From Talpa occidentalis (Eukaryota > Chordata > Mammalia > Eulipotyphla > Talpidae): a stretch of DNA of 64,000 bases. This document shows, one piece after another, positions 22,646 to 32,974 of this stretch (position 1 is the first letter of the stretch; the number at the start of each line of letters is the position of its first letter). The translations under genes were made by a program, and so were the position numbers. The notes beneath the pieces were generated by a model. That model was not told the origin of the DNA. It saw only the letters and a list, made by a program, of their open reading frames with translations, and searched no databases. The DNA lies in NCBI RefSeq assembly GCF_014898055.3, contig NW_023601212.1, positions 38,366,329-38,430,328 of the forward strand. Reading direction: 5' to 3'.

Positions 22646-24425
22646 TTATTTTTACTTTCTTGGAAGAGGTAGTAGTCATTTCTATTTTCTATATTTTATG
22701 ATACTTTGACATCTTAGGTTTTGCAAACCTGGGGAAGGAGCAGCCTTCCCATGGTTAGCTAATTTCTAGTGACAATACACCACAGGAACTGCCAAATGCT
22801 ACAAATCAGGGTTTTCCCACCACCACCCACTATCACTGCCTGTTTTAACACTTATGTGCATACCACTGCCTCTAGCTTCATGCCGCTGCTCCATCACCAA
22901 AAGGCAGGCAGGAGAAGGACGCTTTCTCCCCCAGAGATGTTCCAGGTGCGAATTCCACAGCCCTGTTCCAGAGCCCAGCACAGTATGATCCCTCCCTCAT
23001 ACTCCCAGGGGACCCCTGATCTCCAGACACCCTCAACCAGCAGACCTCACTACCTGCTGCAAGACTGTTTCAGTCCCCATAACCCAGTTCCCCAGGGGGC
23101 CTGGACTGGTGCTGCCAGGTTTAGGCACAGTGCAGAAGCAAAGCCCACCCATGGCTACTGAAGCATCACAGCTTTCATGGCCAGATGGAGAAGGAATTTC
23201 CACTCCACCCTCTAGTGAGAAAGGCATGGAAGAAACATACAAGGCCTTCTCCTTAGGGAGAGCTTGGAAGAAATCATGGGGACCCAGCTTAGCCCCTTTT
23301 CTCTCTCCTGGTTCTGCCCACCAGAGCAGGGAAGCTGGGCTGGTGCTGCTCCTATCTAACTCAGCTCAGAAAAACCTCATCTCTCCGGTTAGCACCCATG
23401 ACCACCTTCAGTTTGCCACCTGCATCTTTTAAGTGGTTCAAAAGGCAGGAAAAGGAGTTGCTACTTTTTGAATCCTAAACCCTGAGCCACCTGTGAGGCC
23501 CCATCCAACCTCACCCGGTCGTCTCTCACTTCCTATTACTCACCCCTCATTCATTCAGCCATACAAACCATCTTCTCATGCCTAGGAACTGCCAAATTCA
23601 TTTATGCTTCAGGTCTTTGGACCTTGCTGCCTTCCTCAGCTCTTCCCGAGGCTGGTTTCTCCTCACCTCAGGAACCCGCCAGGTCCACTCTACCCAACAA
23701 GTGTATCTTCATCTCATGACTTTGGCTTACTATCTCAGTCTCTCAAGTCATTTATCATCCTGCCTTCTCCTCAGGTCTTACCTGTGGCCCCAGCACCTAC
23801 AAAACCAGGAGTCAAAAAACATTTGGTGAATGAATAAACCAATTATTTTTCTTTAATAGCAAAATAATATATATTGTAAAAAATGTGGAAAATACAGAGT
23901 GCAAAATACAGAGAATACAACTTGGAACCCTTAGTAACATTTTAATTGTCAAAGCACCATTACTGCTTGCCCTTCCACTCCATTTTTCACCCATGCGTGC
24001 AGGTGCCTCGATGGTGTGTAGGCAGGTGGGATAATGCACAGACAGTCCTTCCAGGCCTCCTTTGGGCTCTCAAGTCCCTCAGGTCCCCTTCTTCCTATCC
24101 TTGTCCTCCAACATCAGCCTGGTTTCTGAGAATGACCCTCCTTGGGACCCAAGGCTGGTAAAGATATGGCTTTGTAACATCACCATGAGGTAGATTTGCT
24201 CTATCCCATTTCCAGATGCGAGGAGCAGGCCTCTGAGGCACACTGAAGTCAGAGGCTGCACAGCTGGTAAACAACAATTACAACCACCTGAAGCCTCTAG
24301 GCCTTGGTTCTACCTGTGGCCTTTAGAGTTTCCAGCCTGATGACCTGCCTCCTACAAGGCACCGCTCAGAGGGTCTAGGGTTCATTAGTGAAAGTTGAGG
24401 TTGGTCCCCCAGACAAATGGTGCAG
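22646..24425. other. FBXL12 3' flank, including its 3' UTR
   Basis: No separate gene was found. The part next to 24426 should be FBXL12 3' UTR. ATTAAA-type signals on the minus strand (TTTAAT on plus, near 23849 and 23940) are candidates for its end but are not decisive. Confidence 0.35.
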
Positions 24426-27400
24426 TCACATCCACCAGTCCATAGACTCTTTGAGGCAGGCTCTGACAATGACCACACAGTGGGGCAGCCCTTTACACAG
24501 GATCCTCTCAGCCTCTTGACCCTCCCACCCTAACCCCTGTAGCTCAAGGACCCTAAGCTTGGGCATGGCGAGGCAGGAAGAGACAATCTCAGAGGCAGAA
24601 GGCATTTCAGGGGTGATGAGGGGACCCAGAAGGCACAGACTCTCCAGGGCAGGCATTCCCTCTATGAGAGACAGGCCAGAAGCCGACAGGCCCCTCACAG
24701 TCAGCCGGATCTTCCGGATGTCTCGAAGGTGGCGACTAATAGCCAACAGGGTGCTGTCAGCTGAAAGGGTGCAGCCCAGCACCTCCAGCCTCTGCAGGTA
24801 GCTCAGCTCCTGCAGGCCTGCATCTAGCCCAGTCTCAGTCACACGATAGGTGCCACCCAGCACTAGTGAGCGCAGGGCACGGAAGCGCGTCAAGCCCTGC
24901 AGGTGCTCATCACGGAAGGCAGGCACACGATCCAACACAATGCACTCAAGCAGGGGCAGCACAGTGGGGTCTTGCTCCTTGAGGAGCCAGGCCATGGAGA
25001 TCTCACAGCTATGCAGCTCCAGGGTCCTCAGGGTGCAGGGTAAGCTGGTGATGGGCATCATGCTCAGATCAGCCACGTGTAGGCAGAGACGTTTCAGGTT
25101 AGGGCACTTCTGGCCCAGAGCCTTCATCAGGGCAGGGGACAGGTGCGGGGCCTGGGAGCCTGAGAACAGGTAGCCACCCATCCGCAGGGAATAGAGCCGG
25201 GATGCCATGTACCGGCGAAGGAGGTGCCACATGACTTTAGGCTGCATCTGTAAGAGCCAGAGACAGGGAAGAACAGGTGAGAGGTAGGGAAGTTCTTCCA
25301 AGGGTCTGCCTGTCTGGAGACAGACAAGCCTCGGACAAGCTGGGGTTCAGGTGCTCCCCTGGAAATGTGCCATTCCCCCACCAGCCTCACTTGGCCAGAC
25401 ACCCGCACAGGAGGAAAAAAACAATTTAACCCCACCATCCTGACTTCCAAGTTTAAACAAAAGCAATGGAGGAAAGAGAAGATAATAATAGAGCTCAGTA
25501 AAAGATCTCAGAGTGCAACAGAATGGATTCTCATTATAATTTGGAGTAAGAAAGCAGAGCAACCCACAAGTATTTTTATCTCTATCTTTTATCCCCACCT
25601 CTGACAGATATAAACAGCACAAAATGAAACTTAAAAAGGCTAAAACTGCCTAGGGCAAATTAAATCTAGGTTGGGAAAAAAAAATCTCACCCTTATAATA
25701 ATAAAAGCTGCGAAGTGAACCCTGGAAAGTTAGACTTGGTAGAAAATAAACATAAATAATTGGGAGCTCAGTGTACTTCATTCATTGTATGCATATTTTA
25801 TCTACTAAAAAAAAAAAACAGAAAGGAAAAAAACTGCATAGCATAAAATTTGTCCACTATTCTTGACCAATATTGGCCAAGAAAAGGTAACTCACAAGGG
25901 CAGAAGCCATGGGTGAGAAAATTTTAAATGGACATAAAACGAATGGATAAATCAACTTTTACTTGCAAAATGACAAGTTTCATTTTGATGTAGAGTTGAC
26001 CCTTGAACAACCTGGGTTGGAATTCCCTGGTCCACCTCTATGCCAATACCCCCCACCCCACCCCACCCAGGTTCCACATTCACAGATTCAACTTCCCAAG
26101 GATATTAGTTGGTTGAATCTTCCCACGTGGAACCCACAGAGGAAGATGCTATAAGGGACTTGAGCATCCAGGGATTTTGGTATGAAAGGAGTTGAGAAGG
26201 GGTGAGGCAATCCTGAAACCAAGGAACCACTGTAATTAAGTTTTGGGAGCGTGAAAAGATTTTCAGCTGGTGGCGGGAGGGGACAGTGTCAGTGCCCCCA
26301 ACCTCCACAAGAGTCAACTGTAATTCATAATATCAAATATTGGACAGGATATGGAGAACCAGATCTGGAGCCCTGTTGGCAGGAATTGGTCTGGTTACTT
26401 TGCAAAGCAATCTGGTGGTTTCTACTGAAATGTAAAATGTGGATACCCACTACCATTTGTTTTTTGAAAGTATAAATCTCTGTGCTTTTGCATGCAGAGA
26501 ATATCTCTAGGAGGATACACAAGAAAATGGGAACATTTGCTGCCTCTAGAGGAGAGGACAGGTGACTTGGGTAACAGAAGAGGAAAGACCTTACTCTCAC
26601 CTTTTGCATATTTTGAACATATTATTTTTAATGAATTATTTATTATTTTTTAATGAATTATTTAGCTTGTTTAAATGCACTCACTGACCTAGACAATACC
26701 CCTTATTTTGTTAATTTGCCCTAGAGGAACACTGGTTTCTGATAACATTGTTTTAAGAGCAGAAACTAGAGGGGAAAACATAAATATCCACTGACATAAT
26801 AACAGTCACATATGTTGAGGTGTCATTAATAAGGTTAAAAACTAAGCCCGGCAGGCAGGTTTGGGAGGCTTGAATAGAGGAGGGAATGGATAAGACTGCT
26901 ATGGGAACAGGGCCATAAGATGGACCACCAGGACCAGAAAAACCAGCCCAACTCTAGGAAGGCAGGGCCAGGACACATTCTGTGTCAAAGGCCATCACCC
27001 TACACCAGATACCCCAGGTGCAAACTGATGCTCCAAGTAAGAAAGCCCTCAAAAACAGAGTATGAAAGAGCCTCAAATCCTTCTTCCTGCGCAGGCCACT
27101 CCACCTGGCCCCTTGCTCCCTTACTAGTATTTCAATAATTCCACCTTTTTGATCTCCACTGTTTCTGGTGAATTCTTTCATCCCCATGCCTCTGGCCTCA
27201 CCCCAATATTACACTACTGCAACATAGGTAGCAACTAAGAACAAAGTACATCTAAAGATGGGTAATTCCCCAAGATGGGGAGAAAAATGGCAAAATGATA
27301 CTTGTAAGTACAACGAAAAAGAAAACAATACTATATATTTTATATGGGCACAATCATTCTGATAATAAAGGCAAACATTTATTGAGTACCTATTTGCAAG

Positions 27401-29153
27401 GTGCAATGTTGAGCATTGAACTAGAAAATCCATATACTACCTGGTCATGTGGCAGGTGCCCCCAGAAAAATATTTTGTTGCTGTAAGAGGTAGAGCTAAA
27501 ATTCAACGCCGCCTGACTCCAAAAGCTAGTCTTGCTCTTATAGACATTGCTCTTCCCCCCACTACACCAAGTCAAGAGAGCCAATGCATAGAAGGTAGGC
27601 TGGAGGGAAATGAAGTCCTCACTTAACATCGGTGATAAATTCTTGGAAACTGCAAATTTAAGCAAAACAACATATAAGGAAAGCAGGGCATCACATAATA
27701 TCATCATTTAGTTCAGCATCAGTCAGGATTGTTTTCTTCTCATCAATGTCATAATAAAGGACATAGAAGGACAATTATCAAGGATGTGTTGTATTCCACA
27801 TCGATAACAGTGACAACAGTGGTTACTCTGGGGACAGCTGAGGACACAAGGGGACAACTGTCTTAGCTTCATCTGTGGCAAATATTTCAATTTTTGGTTT
27901 TTGCTAGTCTTTCTTCACTTACTGTTTTCTTTTACTGAAGTAACATCCATTGCTTTATGACATGATACAAGTTTCAGATGAGCATCATTGGTTACTTCAA
28001 TGTTTTTATAGGAATTATTCATGACTTGTGTGGTTTTTTTGTTTGTTTGTTTGTTTGTTTGTTTTTGTGTGGGACCCTCGCCGTGGCGGGGAACGAACCA
28101 GCGCTGCAGAGGCAGTGCTCAACCACTGCGCCACCAGAGGAGGCCCACTTGTGTGATTTTTTTAATTAACTTTCAGTAATATATAAATTATACCTCAAAA
28201 AGCATTGTAAAACAAATGTTATAGTTAATCTCTATTATATGTGCTAAGGTGTTTAGGGATGAAGTGAACTCAAGTCTCCAGCTTACTGTAAGATGTATTT
28301 AAAAAATAAAATGGGTTGATGGATGGATACCACTGGTGGGTATCCTGTTTTCTCTATACTATTCTTTCAACTTTTATCTGTTTGAAATTTTTCATAAAAT
28401 AGTGGAAAAATAATAAGCCAGTACACTGAATCAGAACCTGCATATTAACAAGATCACCACATATGATTAAAGGATAGTAAGGTTTGAGACAATGTCTTAT
28501 AACACTGATTGTAAAGTAAAAAGGTGATAATAACATAAACATTATTTAACAGGAAAACAAACAAACTGTGGCATATTCATTTAACAGTAGTTAAAAGGAA
28601 TGAACCAGGGCCTCCCCGGTGGCGCAGCAGTTGTGCACTGGGCTGCAAAGCTGTCCACCTCTGCAGCACCGGTTCAATCCCCAGCTTCCAGCTAGGGTCC
28701 TACATGGTGCGACAGACCTCTCCTGCCGCCTGCTGCTCCCCTCAGCAGTGTACTTCGTCAGCCTGTCTGTTCTGTTCCCTGCTCTGGCTCTGGTGAATTC
28801 TCTCACTCTTCCACACTTCTGACTGTACCCAGTGCTTGAATAAATTAATAAATCTTTAAAAATAAATAAATAAATAAAAAGGAATGAACTAGACTTACAC
28901 ATGCCATTTAGAACAAATCTCTAAAAAAGCAAAGTTGTGTGAATAAAGCTAGTTGTAAGTAACATAAGTAAAAAAGCATTTAGTATCTAAACTGTACAAG
29001 TGCATTGTTTTAACTTTAGAAATACATTAACAATACTGTGTATTGCTTCTGGGCACACACATAGGAAGTAAATAAAAACATGAAAGGACGGCTAAAAATT
29101 CACATTATAATTCAGGTTACCACTGAAGAAGGTTTCAAAAAGTGTGACATATA

Positions 29154-29186
<33 letters not shown>

Positions 29187-29939
29187 TTTGTATATATGTA
29201 TAAACATTTATGTGTATTTCACACTACCTGCAGCCAAAAGCGTAAAGTTAAAAACAGGTTAAATATAGGCGGTGTGCACATGATTATTTTCAGATATTAT
29301 ATACATTTCTGCATATTTGAAACAACTCTTAATAAAAAGAAGAAAAAAATGAATAAAATGCAAATGGAAGAAAGTGGAAATGGTTCGGTTATACTACTGG
29401 AAATTGACTCTGAAAGTGATTTTTCCAAGAAGACTCATCAATAATACCTAATGCAGTCATCAATTAGCATTTATCGTATGTCGACTGAACTCTAGACCCT
29501 TAACGATTCTCGGTTATTCCTACTGATGGGGAAACTGAAGCCCAGAGGTCGCCAAAGAATAGGAAAGAGTAGTGGCGGGGCCCGGGGCTCCCTGCCTGGA
29601 AATCCAGGGTGGAAGGCACGGTCCTCGCGATCCAGCAACCCTAAGCCTGTGCGGCCAACCCCGCGTACCGTGTAGAGTGTCAGGTCGACGTGTCGCCACA
29701 GCCAGCGGTCGTCCACCAGCCTCTTCCACCGGTGACAGACCCTAGAGGAGGGGACCCGCCATTAGAACGACCCCGGCCGCGCCCGCACCGGACCCGTATC
29801 TCCGAACGCCGCCCCCAGGCCCAACCGCCCCTCTCCGGGAGGCCGGGTCTCACCTGGAGATGCGGATCCGGTCCCGGACCGGCAGGTAGGCGAAGATCTC
29901 CAACAGGACCGAGTCCGGCAGGTCGACAAAGGTCGACAT
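24426..29939 (-). CDS. FBXL12: F-box and leucine-rich repeat protein 12, complete coding region
   Basis: Three coding exons on the minus strand: 29939-29854 (86 nt), 29741-29669 (73 nt) and 25247-24426 (822 nt), with AG|GTGAG and ACG|GTACG donors and TCTAG/TTACAG acceptors. They join in frame to 326 aa, the length of human FBXL12. The F-box spans about residues 5-50 (LPDSVLLEIFAYLPVRDRIR in exon 1, CHRWKRLVDD in exon 2) and binds SKP1 in an SCF ubiquitin ligase. The rest is leucine-rich repeats that select substrates, including LGQKCPNLKRLCLHVADLSM and LEVLGCTLSADSTLL. It ends KESMDWWM. The start was chosen because it lies just before the F-box and in a CpG island. Family knowledge links FBXL12 to turnover of CDK inhibitors, CaMKI and ALDH3. 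No frame damage. Confidence 0.97.
25993..26320. mobile_element. Tigger-type non-autonomous DNA transposon in FBXL12 intron 2
   Basis: Imperfect terminal inverted repeats (GAGTTGACCCTTGAACAA on the left, CTCCACAAGAGTCAACTG on the right) are flanked by TA at 25991-25992 and 26321-26322, the target duplication of the pogo/mariner superfamily. Internal phrases such as GGGACTTGAGCATCCAGGGA resemble mammalian MER2/Tigger elements. The exact family name is from memory. Confidence 0.75.
26323..26620 (+). mobile_element. Probable old LINE-1 fragment
   Basis: GATATGGAGAACCAGATCTG, CTGTTGGCAGGAATTGGTCT and GGTACAC/GGATACACAAGAAAA-like text resemble the ORF2 end and 3' UTR of old L1. Diverged, low confidence. 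Confidence 0.4.
26821..27224 (+). mobile_element. Solo LTR, family C (copy 2), in FBXL12 intron 2
   Basis: About 404 bp beginning TGTCATTAATAAGG and ending CACTACTGCAACA. The reverse complement matches 13974-14383. It contains GTATTTCAATAATTCCACC where the poly(A) signal would be and GGTGAATTCTTTCATC near the 3' end. Antisense to the host gene. Confidence 0.7.
28033..28146 (-). mobile_element. Short SINE with tRNA head only
   Basis: Read on the minus strand: GGGCCTCCTCTGGTGGCGCA, the GGTTGAGCACTGCCTCTGCA head, GGTTCGTTCCCCGCCACGGC, then directly an A/CAAA-type tail. The C/T-rich body present in all other copies is missing. ACTTGTGTG at 28024-28032 and 28147-28155 is the target duplication, so this shortened form was inserted as such. 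Confidence 0.85.
28609..28876 (+). mobile_element. tRNA-derived SINE, GCGCTGGG subfamily, in FBXL12 intron 2
   Basis: Full-length copy (GGCCTCCCCGGTGGCGCAGC ... GTACCCAGTGCTTGAATAAA). The target duplication AAAAGGAATGAACCAG (28593-28608) is repeated with one change at 28877-28892. Confidence 0.93.
29152..29185 (+). repeat. (TG)n microsatellite with CG run
   Basis: Alternating TG repeats followed by GCGCGCGCGTG. Pure alternating purine-pyrimidine, so potentially Z-DNA forming. Confidence 0.95.
29460..29560 (-). mobile_element. MIR SINE fragment
   Basis: GCATTTATCGTATGTCGACT and GATGGGGAAACTGAAGCCCAGAGG are the reverse MIR 3' end and core. Confidence 0.55.
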
Positions 29940-30440
29940 GATCCAGACGACACGTACTTCCGCTTCCGGCTAAAGGACGCGGGACTCGCCCTGGAGAGGC
30001 GCGGATGGGGCGCGGGGTGCCGGCGGGGCGCGGGGTGCCGGCGGGGCGCGGCCGTTGGCTCCGGTAGCCGGCGAAGAGATTCAGCCGTCTGGCTTCTCGC
30101 GGCCGCCTATTTAGCCCCGGGACAAGCCAACCCTGATCCCCACACGTCGAGGGAGGGCGGGGCTAGGCCACAACCCAACCCCCAAGGCGTGGCTTGGGCC
30201 GTGACAGCTCTGGGAGCGGGCGTTGGGGGCGGGGACTGTGCTCGGGGCCGGGCAAAACTCGCGGCCCGCTGGGCGTTGGGGTCCGAGCGAGTCTGGAAGG
30301 CGCGCCTGGGGCTGTGATGAAGCCGGAGGCTGCACTGAGCAGAAGGAAGGTCCAGTCTGAAGGCCTGCGGGGCGCGGGGATGAGCGCCGAAGACTGCGGG
30401 AGGACGCGCGCAGGCGTCCGGGTTCTGAGTTGAGGTAGTC
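29560..30440 (-). promoter_or_regulatory. FBXL12: CpG-island promoter of FBXL12
   Basis: About 0.9 kb of CG-rich sequence covers FBXL12 exons 1-2 and the upstream DNA. Just upstream of the start codon (29950-29972) are tandem ETS-type motifs (ACTTCCGCTTCCGG), and GC boxes (GGGCGGGGC) are at 30155-30170 and 30225-30235. No TATA box is apparent, consistent with a housekeeping promoter. The island extends well beyond the gene, so divergent transcription is possible but not shown. Confidence 0.8.
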
Positions 30441-30632
30441 GTGGAGTGATGTCTTCCTTTTTACTTAATGCTTTTTGATGCACATGCATGAGTAGAACTT
30501 TGTAGACGTGAAATAGTTTGTTCAGAAGTCATGTTGAAATTTTCGTTTTGATAGATATCGTCAGATTGTTTCCGAAGTTGTCTGAATTGACATTCCCCCC
30601 TAATACAGAATTGCTATTTAAAATAATTTATA

Positions 30633-30887
30633 GGGCCTCCTGGTGGCGCGAGAGGTTAAGCCACAGCACTATGGAATGTCCGCAGCCACTGCAGCATGAG
30701 TTCGATCCACGGCCAGGGAGCTACCCACATGGCGCAGCAGACGTCTCCTGACTCCCCCGCTGCTCCCCTCAGCAGTGTATTTCAGGCAATCAGCCTGTTC
30801 TGTTTCCCAATCTGTCTCTGGTGAATCTTTTCACACCCTGCACCTCTGGCCTGTACCCCAGTTCTTGAATGCATTAATAAATCTTTA
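30633..30887 (+). mobile_element. tRNA-derived SINE, TTAAG subfamily (left half of a pair)
   Basis: GGGCCTCCTGGTGGCGCGAG, GGTTAAGCCACAG, box B GTTCGATCC, body, and tail AATAAATCTTTA. It abuts the next SINE with no intervening sequence. Confidence 0.9.
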
Positions 30888-31128
30888 GGGCCTCCCTGAT
30901 GGTGCAGCGGGTTGAGCGCAGTGCTGTGAAACTGTCCTCAGCCTCTGCAGTGCGGGTTGGATTCCCGGCCTGCCAGGGAGATACCCACATGGCGCAGCAG
31001 AACTCTCCTGCCTCGCCTGCTGCTCCCCTCAGCAATGTCTTTAGTCCGTCTGCCTGGTGAATCCTCTCACCGTCCTGTGCCTCTGACCTATACCCTAGTT
31101 CTTGTATAAGTAAATCTTCTTTAAAAAA
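30888..31128 (+). mobile_element. tRNA-derived SINE (right half of a pair)
   Basis: GGGCCTCCCTGATGGTGCAG, GGGTTGAGCGCAGTGC, and the body shortened after CCGTCTGCCTGGTGAATCC. It starts immediately after the tail of the preceding SINE. A weak AATTTAT repeat flanks the pair as a whole. Confidence 0.9.
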
Positions 31129-31236
31129 AATTTATGAGTACTGAAACTTTATTCACACATCCCTGTATTGATAAGGTTGTTTCCATGCTTGTTACTACAA
31201 ATGTTGCAGCTAAGCATTCTTTAAAATACACAGGTA

Positions 31237-31501
31237 GGGCTTCCCTCGTGGCGCAGGAGTAAAAGCGCTATCAAGTTATTGCCATCCAGTGCAACACTAG
31301 TTCGATCCCCAGGCAGGGAGAAACCCACATGACGCAGCAGACCTCTCCTGCCTCACCTGCTGCTCCCCTCAGCAGCGTATTTCAGTGCATCTGCCTGTCC
31401 TACTCCCCATTCTCTCTAGTGAATCCTCTCACCCCACCCTGCATCTCTGGCCTGTACCCCAGTTCTTGTATACATATATAAATAAATCTTAAATAAATAA
31501 A
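31237..31501 (+). mobile_element. tRNA-derived SINE, TTAAG-like subfamily
   Basis: GGGCTTCCCTCGTGGCGCAG, AGTTCGATCCCCAGGCAGGG, the standard body, and an (AAAT)n tail. TAAAATACACAGGTA precedes and TAAAATACATGTA follows, an imperfect target duplication. Confidence 0.9.
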
Positions 31502-31514
31502 TAAAATACATGTA

Positions 31515-31948
31515 GTTTAAGTTAAAATAGCTAGGTCAATCACGTTATGTTTTCATTTCTATAGGATAACCAGAAGACAGTCTGATGTGTCAAAGGAAAG
31601 GTGAGGTTTAATTTTTAATAAGTTTTGCTAACTCACTCTCCTAAGAGCCATTAATGGAAATAGAGTGTTTTAATACACATACACACAAGGAGGAATTGGA
31701 AATATTGAGAACTATCTTAAAAAAAAAGAATATCCACATTCACACTTACCCATAAATAAAAATTTAAACACTGGCTTTTACACCTATCACATTAAGAAGG
31801 CTGCATACTAGCCTTGGTGTAAGGAAACAGACCCTCTTAGCCACTGCAGCTGGGGCAGAATTGATGAAAACTCTTCAAAGATGATTTGGCAATATCAGAT
31901 GACTGTTGCAGTAGTACTACTTACAGGTAGTATAACTACTAGGATTTT
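31515..31948. other. Unassigned intergenic DNA
   Basis: No gene or named repeat was recognised. The tail of the text resembles an old L1 3' flank. Confidence 0.3.
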
Positions 31949-32971
31949 AAACTGTCAAAAAAAATGAAGTAGTAGAACAGGGGCAGACAGGGCAACAGGG
32001 CAGGAGGCCGGATGGTGGATGGAATGGCCACCCACCTGCCGGGGCTCTGAGATGAGAGCCACCAAAAACCCCCAAAAGGCCAAAAACCAAAAGCAAGGAC
32101 TATAGTAATACAACACCCATACAATAGGGGCCTATGGGCTATAGCCAAACAAAGGACAGTACCTGATAGAGGACAGATCAACTGTCTGTGGGTTCTCACC
32201 CAGCCCACACAAGTGCAAGAGAACTCAGGCTCCAGGAACAACAACCGTGGGGTTTTTTTTACAAATGGGAAACAAAGAGCTTACTGTATCCACAAGTGGC
32301 AGCTACCTCACCCGGGTAGCGTCAGTGGTGGTCACCACCGGTCACCAGGAGTGCTGGACAGCACTGGTCAGTAGTGATGGCTACCACTGGTCACTCAGAG
32401 GTGGTATGAGAGACACCCAGTGTTAACAGCTCTTTATGAGTTAGTTGGGTTATGCCAACAACAAATAGCTCTTTCAGACACCAAGCCCGGAGCCTTTGGT
32501 GCTCCCTTCAGGCAATGTCAGAGACAGTCTCTGACAAGGTCTTCAGCTTCTCTTCCCTCCTCAGCTGCTGGATGCTTCCTTTCTTCTTTCTTCGGAGGCC
32601 AAAACGGAGTCTTCTCCTTTTTCCTTTGGATGCTGGAATCATCTGTTCCTCTTTGGGGGCTGGCATCATCTCTCCTGTTGGAGGATTGGCATAGTCTCTC
32701 TCTCTGAGCCCTCCAACCCTGCCTTATATCCTCTTTCAGGGACAAGTCTGATTGGACCAATTTTCAATCCTGTGGCTGATTGGATCATTTAGCACCAACC
32801 AGCTCATAGCTTGTACATGATTGGTCTATTCCACCATCCAGGAAGTTCACCATTACATAAAAGGGCTCTCAGGAGCAACTGCCACAACCGCCTTGTGGTG
32901 GAGCAGCAGGGTGAGAGAAAACCACTGCTCCTGCCAGCTCCCACCACTAAGGCAGCTGGGTTCTGGTAACA
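31949..32971 (-). mobile_element. Solo LTR, family D (copy 3a)
   Basis: On the minus strand it ends with the family-D R/U5 signature (CTTTGTTTCCC, CCCCACGGTTGTTGTTCC, GGAGCCTGAG, GTGAGAACCCACAG) and contains CCAAT-type boxes (TCCAATCAGA near 32745-32760). A second R/U5 signature at 33070-33150 belongs to the next copy, so two copies lie head to tail. Ends are estimates. Confidence 0.65.
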
Positions 32972-32974
32972 ATT

